From: Bacteroidia bacterium | GTDB lineage: Bacteria; Bacteroidota; Bacteroidia; Flavobacteriales; Flavobacteriaceae | DNA: 12,991 nt | Direction of reading: 5' to 3' | NCBI GenBank assembly: GCA_018679315.1 | Contig: JAHHLF010000012.1 | Span: forward strand, 1-12,991 | Shown here: positions 7,334 through 12,991 of the stretch, in pieces | Numbering within the stretch: position 1 is the stretch's first letter | How the letters are laid out: every line of letters begins with the position of its first letter | Translations under genes and position numbers: made by a program | Notes under the pieces: model-generated | What the model was told of the DNA's origin: nothing | Seen by the model: only the letters and a program-made list of their open reading frames with translations | The model's database searches: none

Positions 7334-8188
7334 ATGATCCTCATTGCGGATAGCGGCGCGACGAAGTCGGACTGGATCGCCCTGGATTCTAACGGCAAGG
7401 AAGTATTCATGACCCAAACCCTGGGCCTAAGCCCTGAAGTGCTAACTCGGCCGGTGATTGAAGACCGTCTTGCGAATAACTACGAACTTTCCAAGAACAA
7501 AGATAAAATCACCAACCTGTATTTTTACGGGGCTGGTTGCGGAACAGACAGGATGAAGAAATTCTTGAAGGAGATCTTCAAGGAACACTTCCCAAATGCA
7601 GAGGTAAGTGTAAAGGAAGATACGTATGCCGCTATTTATTCTACAACCAAGATTGGAGTTCAGGGTATCGTATGTATTTTAGGTACAGGTTCTAATTGTA
7701 GTTATTACGATGGACATCAATTATTTCAGAAAGTGGTTTCCCTTGGCTATATCCCTATGGATGATGGCAGCGGCAATTTCTTCGGCAGGAAATTGATCCG
7801 GGATTATTATTTCCATAAGATGCCCCAGGATCTTGGTTTTAAGTTTGCCAAAGAATATGACCTGGATCCGGATGTGATCAAGGAGAACCTATACAAACAA
7901 CCCAATCCTAATACGTACCTGGCCACTTTTGCGCGCTTCCTGATTGAAAATAAGGAGCATCCCTATTGCAAGGGAGTGATAGACAAGGGGTTACAGCAGT
8001 TTGTAAATAACTACATCATGCAATTTGAACTGGCCACAAAAGTTCCGATCCATTTTGTTGGTAGTATCGCTTACTATTTAAAGGATGAACTCACTCAGGT
8101 CATCGAGCGTAATGATCTGGTTCTTGGTGTGATCCGGCAAAGACCGATAGAAGGCCTGATGGAATTCCATCGGGAGACTATTTCATAG
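7334..8188 (+). CDS. BadF/BadG-type ATPase, probable N-acetylglucosamine (amino sugar) kinase
   Basis: The 284-residue protein belongs to the BadF/BadG/BcrA/BcrD ATPase family within the actin/hexokinase superfamily. The N-terminal phosphate-1 loop reads ILIADSGATKSDW (2-14). VKEDTYAAI (93-101) holds the likely catalytic Asp96. The phosphate-2 loop is CILGTGSNCSYYDG (114-127), and GYIPMDDGSGNFFGR (138-152) is typical of N-acetylglucosamine-kinase-like members. A C-terminal adenosine-site segment IHFVGSIAYYL (around 235-245) follows. Relatives phosphorylate N-acetylglucosamine, glucosamine or N-acetylmuramic acid. The substrate cannot be decided from sequence. It starts 34 bases after GAPDH and probably shares its transcript, which would place sugar phosphorylation beside lower glycolysis. 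Its 3' end overlaps the opposing ridA by 11 bases. Confidence 0.85.
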   Translation: MILIADSGATKSDWIALDSNGKEVFMTQTLGLSPEVLTRPVIEDRLANNYELSKNKDKITNLYFYGAGCGTDRMKKFLKEIFKEHFPNAEVSVKEDTYAAIYSTTKIGVQGIVCILGTGSNCSYYDGHQLFQKVVSLGYIPMDDGSGNFFGRKLIRDYYFHKMPQDLGFKFAKEYDLDPDVIKENLYKQPNPNTYLATFARFLIENKEHPYCKGVIDKGLQQFVNNYIMQFELATKVPIHFVGSIAYYLKDELTQVIERNDLVLGVIRQRPIEGLMEFHRETIS

Positions 8189-8558
8189 CGATCATAGAGA
8201 TCTCTACGTTGACAAATTTTGGCAGATTGCCTACTTCTACTGTTTCCCGCGCCGGAGCAGTTTCCGGATCAAAGTAAGCACCGTATACGGCATTTACTTC
8301 TGCAAACTGATTCATATCTTTCAGGAAGATGCTTGTTTTTACTACATGCGTAAAATCCATATCGGCTTCCGCTAATATGGTTTTGAGATTTTTCATTACC
8401 TGTTCACTTTCTGCCTGGATGGAATCCATGATCAGTTCTCCACTGGGAGGATCTAAAGCTATTTGACCCGAAATAAAAAGCATATTGCCAAATTGTACTG
8501 CCTGGTTATAAGGTCCTATAGGTGCAGGTGCATCTGGAGTTTTGATGATCCGTTTCAT
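8178..8558 (-). CDS. ridA: RidA-family enamine/imine deaminase
   Basis: RidA proteins are small trimeric cytoplasmic enzymes that hydrolyse reactive enamine/imine intermediates such as 2-aminoacrylate, protecting PLP enzymes. At 126 residues the length is standard. Motifs seen are PAPIGPYNQAV (11-21, with Tyr17), LFISGQIALDP (27-37), and the signature APARETVEVGNLPKFVNVEI (101-120). That signature includes Arg104 and Glu119, which match the essential arginine and glutamate of E. coli RidA and its paralogue TdcF. It therefore belongs to the catalytically competent RidA group rather than the arginine-less subgroups. It begins 21 bases after the lptD stop on the same strand and is probably co-transcribed with it. 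Its stop overlaps the end of the sugar kinase gene, so no terminator fits between the two convergent genes. The ATG at 8558 gives the expected N-terminus. Confidence 0.95.
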   Translation of the reverse strand: MKRIIKTPDAPAPIGPYNQAVQFGNMLFISGQIALDPPSGELIMDSIQAESEQVMKNLKTILAEADMDFTHVVKTSIFLKDMNQFAEVNAVYGAYFDPETAPARETVEVGNLPKFVNVEISMIAMK

Positions 8559-8579
8559 GTATAATGTTTTAAAATGTTA

Positions 8580-11294
8580 TCACCTTGGTGGAGGCTGACT
8601 TCTGTTTTCCCATTTAAGATCGGAAAGTAAGGAACTTTTGATCCCAATAAAAAAGTACCAGCGTTCAAAATTACCAAAAGGTGTCCAGTTAAAATTGAGT
8701 TTAAAACTATCCAGGTCTCGTTCAAACCTGAGCTGTGTAATTGAAAAACCTTGTCTTTTTATATCATAACCCGAAGACAGGCCTACTCTCCATTTAGGAG
8801 ATAGGTTCACATTACCTGAGAACATTAAAGAATGATTAGTAATATCATTCTGACGCGCACTGTTGCTATAGGTTACTGCGTATTGCAGGCGGAGATCCCA
8901 AGGTATTTTTGCCCCGTAAACGGGGTTTTCCACAGAATCTGGGTCCCGCTTGTCAAAACTTCCCCGGTTAAAGCTGTTAGATCTGCCAAAGAGATCGTCT
9001 GTCCGGCCACCACTGGAGGCCACGTACGATTCACCTGAATATGGGTCCTCCAGATCCTCATCGACATCATCGTCGCGATCGCGTTGAAAATCCTTACTGC
9101 TCAGATTATAGCTAAGATTGGCACGTGCCGAAGTAACCCGGAATAAACTACCCCCATTGCTGATATTTAATGTATTGATACGCCTGTTGAGGTTATCGAT
9201 CGCATATGGGTCTAAACTGGCGCCAAAATTTATGGCCATTTTGTTATCAAGCAAGTTGGTTCCCCCCGTAATATTCAATGGACTTAATTTTAGGGAATCG
9301 GCCTCAAAATTGTAACTGGTTGAAATATTAAAACTATTTAGTAAGCTGATCTTTTTGGGTTCGGTAGCCGTACTGTCCTTGTCGCGCACCTTGGCCTCTA
9401 TTGTATTGGCTATGGTTATCCCCAGGGCATTAGAACGTGAATTACGCGGAGCGCCATACAAGGTGTTTTGGAACCTGCTGAATTCGACAGATTCGCCATT
9501 AACAGTATTGATGTATTCGTCATAATATTGATCGAAGGAGGGTGCATATCCATAGCTTATTGAAGGACGTACTATATGGCGGATCGCTTGTATCTTTTTG
9601 TCTTCCCCAAAGGTAAATGTGCCGTAAATGGTCGTTCCAATACTTGCGCTGAGGTTATAGGTGTTGTACCGATCAAATCCGGAGATGGTATCTGTGACAA
9701 CCTGTTCCGTTTCAGAATCGAAGCGCTTGTCGAAAGTCTCCAGGGCCCAAACTTCTTCATAATTTCCTCCAAGGCTTACACTGAAATGCTTGGCAACTTT
9801 AAAATTGGTGCTTATCGGAATACGATGACGGGCACCCACCTTTGCATCGTTAAACATTTTTGCAGTCAAAAAGTCTTCTTCATTGGTCCGAATGCTATTC
9901 CTGCCATTCAGATCGTATTGAAAGTTGATGTTTTGTATTGCCCCCTTTTTGATCCCGTCTCGTTTGGCAAATGGAAAGATCCGCTCCATAGATGCTTGCA
10001 AGGTGGGCAGGGTTACATCTACGACATCCGTATTGGTATTTTGGTTATGTGTTGCTGTCAAACTAAGATTTACCGAAGGGTAGGCCGGGAATGTCTTTGA
10101 ATACGAAATTGAAGAAGACAAATTGTTCACCTGTGTATTCGGCAGGTTCTGCTGCAAGAGGGAATTCCTAAAATATTGAGAACTACCCAGGTTGACGGAA
10201 GCAGATAACCTCGAATTAGGACTCGCTTTCGGGTCTTGAGAATGCGAGATCTGAATATTATAAATGGTCCCACGGCTGTAATCGTCAAAACCTTTCTGAC
10301 TCGTGATCTGATTCTCGAAACGGAAGTTGACATTACCACGATATTTGTATCGCTTTGCATATACCGATTGTGCGCGAAAACCATAACTGCCGTTGGTATA
10401 GAGATCCCCGGTAACGGTTAGATCAACATAATCGCTTATTGGAAAATAATAACCGCCATTTTGGAGAAAATACCCTCTGTTAGGGTCATTTCCAAAGGTG
10501 GGGAACATGATCCCTGCTGTACGGCCTGCCGTTAATGGAAAGTAAGCAAAAGGCAATGCGATGGGGGTTGGTACATCTGCGATGTACAAATTACTAAAGC
10601 CTGCGATCACCTTCTTCTTGGGGACAAATTTTGCTTTTCTCACCCGAATATAATAGTCAGGGTTAACCGTGTCCTTAGAAGTAGTAAGTCGGCCCTCATA
10701 CATATAATAAACGGAATCATTTTCCTTTTTTGTCATTTCCGCATAGACCTTCATTGCGTCGCTCCCCAGGCTTCCTAATCCCGCTTGTTGTTCCGTTCTG
10801 GAATTAAAAATCAGTGCTTTCTGCGTATCGTAATTAAAGCGTATGGAATCTGGGATAACCTCATTCTGACCTTGTTTGAAGAAAGGCAATTGGCTGTAAT
10901 TTCCCAGAGAATCCTTAAAACGGCCCGCATAAACTTCGTTTTTGGTGTAATCCATTATGATCACCCCAGCCTTTAATTCGGTGTCCTGGTAATAAATTTC
11001 AGCCTCATTATAGAGGTAGATCTTCTTTTCTTTTTGATCGATTCGCACATAATCTTTCGCCTTATACTTGATCTTATCAGTAAGGAGAACAGGCTTTTGC
11101 GGAAGGGTATCTTCCTGAATAGAATCGGTCAGAATAGTGTCGCGAACCACCGCTATAGGAGGGATTGGGCTAATAAGTGTATCTCTTTCCGCAGGTATTG
11201 CAATATCCTTCGTGCTATCTTCCTGGCCCCATAAAAAGCAGTGTCCCAAGGCCATAAGACAAAGGAAAAGTAAGTACGGTCTATTTGATTGCAA
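8580..11294 (-). CDS. lptD: LPS-assembly outer-membrane protein LptD (Bacteroidota type)
   Basis: LptD forms, with the lipoprotein LptE, the outer-membrane translocon that inserts lipopolysaccharide in the outer leaflet. The 904-residue protein starts with a likely signal peptide (hydrophobic residues 7-23, cleavage near Gly-Gln 23-24). After a Pro/Thr-rich linker comes an LptA/OstA-like beta-jellyroll domain (about 72-240, e.g. RIDQKEKKIYLYNEAEIYYQ). The barrel follows, with the conserved entry segment AGIMFPTFGNDPNRGYFLQN (260-279) and YYFPISDYVDLTVTGDLYT (282-300). The barrel is Ser/Asn/Tyr-rich with alternating strands and ends in an aromatic-rich strand (WYFFIGIKSS). An acidic, low-complexity insert spans about 734-791. 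The mature protein contains no cysteine. No in-frame ATG gives a full signal peptide; the TTG at 11292-11294 is chosen because it follows a -7 box by about 45 bases and a stop codon lies upstream. ridA follows after 21 bases. Confidence 0.88.
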   Translation of the reverse strand: MQSNRPYLLFLCLMALGHCFLWGQEDSTKDIAIPAERDTLISPIPPIAVVRDTILTDSIQEDTLPQKPVLLTDKIKYKAKDYVRIDQKEKKIYLYNEAEIYYQDTELKAGVIIMDYTKNEVYAGRFKDSLGNYSQLPFFKQGQNEVIPDSIRFNYDTQKALIFNSRTEQQAGLGSLGSDAMKVYAEMTKKENDSVYYMYEGRLTTSKDTVNPDYYIRVRKAKFVPKKKVIAGFSNLYIADVPTPIALPFAYFPLTAGRTAGIMFPTFGNDPNRGYFLQNGGYYFPISDYVDLTVTGDLYTNGSYGFRAQSVYAKRYKYRGNVNFRFENQITSQKGFDDYSRGTIYNIQISHSQDPKASPNSRLSASVNLGSSQYFRNSLLQQNLPNTQVNNLSSSISYSKTFPAYPSVNLSLTATHNQNTNTDVVDVTLPTLQASMERIFPFAKRDGIKKGAIQNINFQYDLNGRNSIRTNEEDFLTAKMFNDAKVGARHRIPISTNFKVAKHFSVSLGGNYEEVWALETFDKRFDSETEQVVTDTISGFDRYNTYNLSASIGTTIYGTFTFGEDKKIQAIRHIVRPSISYGYAPSFDQYYDEYINTVNGESVEFSRFQNTLYGAPRNSRSNALGITIANTIEAKVRDKDSTATEPKKISLLNSFNISTSYNFEADSLKLSPLNITGGTNLLDNKMAINFGASLDPYAIDNLNRRINTLNISNGGSLFRVTSARANLSYNLSSKDFQRDRDDDVDEDLEDPYSGESYVASSGGRTDDLFGRSNSFNRGSFDKRDPDSVENPVYGAKIPWDLRLQYAVTYSNSARQNDITNHSLMFSGNVNLSPKWRVGLSSGYDIKRQGFSITQLRFERDLDSFKLNFNWTPFGNFERWYFFIGIKSSLLSDLKWENRSQPPPR

Positions 11295-11331
11295 TACTAT
11301 ATATCCTATTTTGTACAGGATTGGCTTGGTT

Positions 11332-11361
11332 TTTGGTAGTCAAACTTACATATATTTTTTG
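11332..11361 (+). promoter_or_regulatory. Possible promoter of the amidase-MCE transcript
   Basis: A TTTG at 11332-11335 and a TATTTTTTG at 11353-11361 resemble the Bacteroidota -33 and -7 elements, with a spacer of 17 instead of about 19 bases and one extra base in the -7 box. The start codon lies 64 bases downstream. The region overlaps the opposite lptD -7 box. The match is imperfect. Confidence 0.25.
11341..11348 (-). promoter_or_regulatory. -7 promoter box of lptD-ridA
   Basis: On the minus strand the bases read TAAGTTTG, an exact fit to TAnnTTTG, 46 bases before the proposed TTG start of lptD. Transcription would begin near 11334 and leave a leader of about 40 bases. A TTG element at -33 is not evident. 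The location between two divergent genes supports the call. Confidence 0.45.
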
Positions 11362-11425
11362 TTCCTCTTGAGGCGCATTACAATAAATTTAACCATATTA
11401 ATGATGTATAAAATCGCCTGATTTT

Positions 11426-12853
11426 ATGACTTTAAGAACGCTCCTTTTCCTACCGATTTACGTAATCAGCTCGTGGATAACACTTCCTCAAAACGAACTG
11501 GATCATACTAACCCTCCGGATACCTTTGTTGTTGTACTTGATGCCGGACATGGCGGTCATGACCCTGGAAATCTTGGAAATGGCTATCAGGAAAAGAACA
11601 TCGCTTTAAATATTGTTTTACAAGCAGGGAAAGAATTGAGCAAGGAAAAGGATATAAAAGTTGTCTATACCCGAAAGGATGATTCCTTCGTGGATCTGTT
11701 CGTACGAGGCGAAATAGCGAATAAGGCTAATGCAGATCTATTTGTTTCTATTCATTGTGATTCACACAGTTCAGATGCTCATGGAGCAGGGACATTTGTC
11801 TTGGGCCTTCACGCCAATGAACAGAATTTTGAGATCGCTAAGAAAGAAAACTCAGTTATCTATCTAGAAGATGATTATGAGACGCGGTATTCAGAATATG
11901 ATATAAACTCACCGGAGTCGATCATTGGCCTGACCATCATGCAAGAAGAATTCCTGGAGAAAAGTATTGAATTGGGTAAAATGATGCAGACCAACTTCAC
12001 TAAAAAATTAAAGCGGAAAGACCGCAGAGTAAAGCAGGCTGGATTTATTGTGTTGCATCAAACGTTTATGCCCAGTGTGCTTATAGAAACCGGGTTTTTG
12101 ACAAATAAGAGTGAAGGATCTTACCTGAATTCCAAAAAAGGACAATCTGAAATGGGCAGGGCAATAGCAGAGGCGATCATGGCCTATAAAGAAGCCATTA
12201 TGCCAAACGAAGTGGTAAGCTATTCGGAACCTGATTTTGCAGAAGCTCCCAGTACTCCACCACCTATGAATAAACCTAAAAAGGAAGTTGAAGTAGTTAC
12301 TAAACAGCCCGTGAAAAAAGAAGTGGTGGTTAACAAGCCCGTCGAAAAAAAGGAAGAGCCTGCCATAGAGAAGGAATTAAACACGGCGACAGAAATTGAT
12401 ATCGCGGCACAAGAATCTAAAAGCCCACCAATAGAAGCTGATACCAAATTGCCAGAGAAAACAATAGAAGCCCCGGCAAAGGAAGTGGCCCAAAAAGAAG
12501 ACACGAGCAAGAAAACAATTACGATTAAACAGGAAGTAATAGCGAAAAAAAAGGAAACCCCGCCACCTACGAAGGCCAATAGGAGCCAAGTGGAATTCCG
12601 GGTACAGATAATGGCCAGCTCCAAAAATATTCCTTTAGAATCTGAAAATTTCAAGGGGCTCAATAATCTTAGCAAAGAACCATACAAGAATCTTTACCGA
12701 TATATGTATGGCAAGACGAATTCATTCGAGCAGGTAAAGCTTTTTAAAGCGAATGCAGATGCTAAAGGATATACGACCAGCTATATCGTAGCCTACAAAG
12801 ACGGAAAGAGAGTTGCTGTAAACCAAACGGTAGTAGCCCTGGACGAAGAATAG
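11426..12853 (+). CDS. N-acetylmuramoyl-L-alanine amidase (Amidase_3) with C-terminal SPOR-like domain
   Basis: This is a zinc hydrolase that cleaves the bond between N-acetylmuramic acid and the stem peptide of peptidoglycan, used in daughter-cell separation and wall turnover. The 475-residue protein has an N-terminal hydrophobic segment (5-20) that serves as signal peptide or anchor. The Amidase_3 domain runs from about 34 to 257, with zinc ligands His42 (LDAGHGGHDPG), Glu56 (YQEKNIAL) and His110 (VSIHCDSH), and catalytic Glu221 (VLIETGFLTN). Residues about 138-205 form a charged helical insert between His110 and Glu221, where AmiB/AmiC-type enzymes carry a regulatory helix. A Lys/Glu/Pro-rich linker follows (about 265-388). 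Residues 389-470 (VEFRVQIMASS, then a GYTTSYIVAYKDGKRV-type ending) resemble a SPOR domain, which binds denuded septal glycan. It is divergent from lptD, and an MCE gene follows after 52 bases. Confidence 0.92.
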   Translation: MTLRTLLFLPIYVISSWITLPQNELDHTNPPDTFVVVLDAGHGGHDPGNLGNGYQEKNIALNIVLQAGKELSKEKDIKVVYTRKDDSFVDLFVRGEIANKANADLFVSIHCDSHSSDAHGAGTFVLGLHANEQNFEIAKKENSVIYLEDDYETRYSEYDINSPESIIGLTIMQEEFLEKSIELGKMMQTNFTKKLKRKDRRVKQAGFIVLHQTFMPSVLIETGFLTNKSEGSYLNSKKGQSEMGRAIAEAIMAYKEAIMPNEVVSYSEPDFAEAPSTPPPMNKPKKEVEVVTKQPVKKEVVVNKPVEKKEEPAIEKELNTATEIDIAAQESKSPPIEADTKLPEKTIEAPAKEVAQKEDTSKKTITIKQEVIAKKKETPPPTKANRSQVEFRVQIMASSKNIPLESENFKGLNNLSKEPYKNLYRYMYGKTNSFEQVKLFKANADAKGYTTSYIVAYKDGKRVAVNQTVVALDEE

Positions 12854-12874
12854 TCCGAATCCCGAATTTATTTC

Positions 12875-12882
12875 TAATTTTG
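12875..12882 (+). promoter_or_regulatory. Possible -7 box before the MCE gene
   Basis: TAATTTTG fits TAnnTTTG and lies 23 bases before the proposed TTG start. No -33 TTG is visible at the right spacing, and the gene could instead be read through from the amidase. Weak call from motif and position alone. Confidence 0.22.
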
Positions 12883-12905
12883 TTTGGAATCATAAAACAG
12901 CTTTC

Positions 12906-12991
12906 TTGAAAATATCCAGAGAATTCAAGACAGGGATCATCGTTATTGGTGGCATTTTCCTGTTTGTATTAGGATTTAGCTTTTTAAAGTC
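12906..12991 (+). CDS. MCE/MlaD-family lipid-transport protein, N-terminal fragment (3' truncated by window edge)
   Basis: Only the first 28 codons are present. They encode a short charged N-terminus (KISREFKTG) followed by a single hydrophobic segment (IIVIGGIFLFVLGFSFLK). This is the typical start of Bacteroidota MCE proteins, the periplasmic, inner-membrane-anchored substrate-binding part of Mla-like phospholipid transporters; the MCE domain itself would lie beyond the window. No ATG is available in frame between the amidase stop and this segment, so the TTG at 12906-12908 is the best start. It lies 52 bases after the amidase, suggesting one envelope-related transcript. Assignment rests on the N-terminal pattern and neighbourhood, so it is tentative. 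Confidence 0.6.
   Translation, partial: MKISREFKTGIIVIGGIFLFVLGFSFLK

Noticed and set aside
9576..10100. Open frame of 174 codons on the plus strand inside lptD
   Set aside because: It lies antisense to a well-supported gene, its translation shows no recognisable family, and other long open frames of this kind occur opposite strong genes throughout the window.
11401..11421. ATG-ATG at 11401 and 11404 ahead of the amidase
   Set aside because: It is out of frame with the amidase and ends in TGA at 11419 after six codons, so it is not an alternative start. No evidence for a leader peptide beyond position.
12341..12552. A-runs of seven to eight bases in the amidase linker, including A-AAA-AAG-type slippery sequence near 12544-12552
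   Set aside because: They encode Lys-rich linker codons, the frame continues intact into the conserved C-terminal domain, and no downstream stimulatory structure was recognised. Programmed frameshifting or phase variation is not supported.
12220..12687. 155-codon open frame on the minus strand opposite the amidase linker, hydrophobic and Phe/Ser-rich
   Set aside because: It is the mirror of a Lys/Glu/Pro-rich linker, whose reverse complement naturally reads as hydrophobic residues. There is no promoter or family evidence.
1..12991. Mobile elements, CRISPR arrays, tRNA or rRNA genes, toxin-antitoxin or defence genes
   Set aside because: None was recognised. Nearly all bases are covered by conserved housekeeping genes, and the gaps (all 201 bases or shorter) hold only hairpins and promoter-like motifs.

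Overview
The window looks like a chromosomal housekeeping segment from a member of the Bacteroidota, most likely the family Flavobacteriaceae. The reasons are moderate GC content, A/T-rich leaders without clear Shine-Dalgarno sequences, several TAnnTTTG-like -7 promoter boxes, and gene versions (TamB, LptD, a Lys/Glu/Pro-rich amidase, an MCE protein) that read as flavobacterial. I see no insertion sequence, phage gene, CRISPR array, tRNA or rRNA.

Layout. Positions 1-2590 (+) hold the C-terminal part of a TamB-type envelope protein. It ends at a hairpin shared with the convergent class I fructose-bisphosphate aldolase gene (2644-3696, -). Divergent from the aldolase is a 400-residue phosphofructokinase with the residue signature of pyrophosphate-dependent enzymes (3869-5071, +). 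A 201-base gap with several hairpins and a -7 box leads to an ATP-type phosphofructokinase (5273-6262, +), then GAPDH (6298-7299, +) and a BadF/BadG-type sugar kinase (7334-8188, +), spaced by about 35 bases and probably one transcript. The kinase gene overlaps tail-to-tail by 11 bases with ridA (8178-8558, -), which lies downstream of lptD (8580-11294, -). Divergent from lptD are an N-acetylmuramoyl-L-alanine amidase with a C-terminal SPOR-like domain (11426-12853, +) and the first 28 codons of an MCE/MlaD-like protein (12906 to the window end, +).

How the genes fit together. The middle is a glycolysis/gluconeogenesis block: two phosphofructokinases of apparently different phosphoryl donor, the aldolase that cleaves their product, GAPDH, and a kinase that may feed in (amino) sugars. 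Both flanks are envelope biogenesis: TamB, LptD (LPS insertion), a peptidoglycan amidase and an MCE lipid-transport protein. RidA detoxifies reactive enamine/imine intermediates. No wholly new system is apparent. The points most worth a second look are the PPi/ATP phosphofructokinase tandem, the hairpin-plus-T-run leaders in front of both phosphofructokinases, the cysteine-free mature LptD with an acidic insert, and the apparent TTG starts of lptD and the MCE gene.
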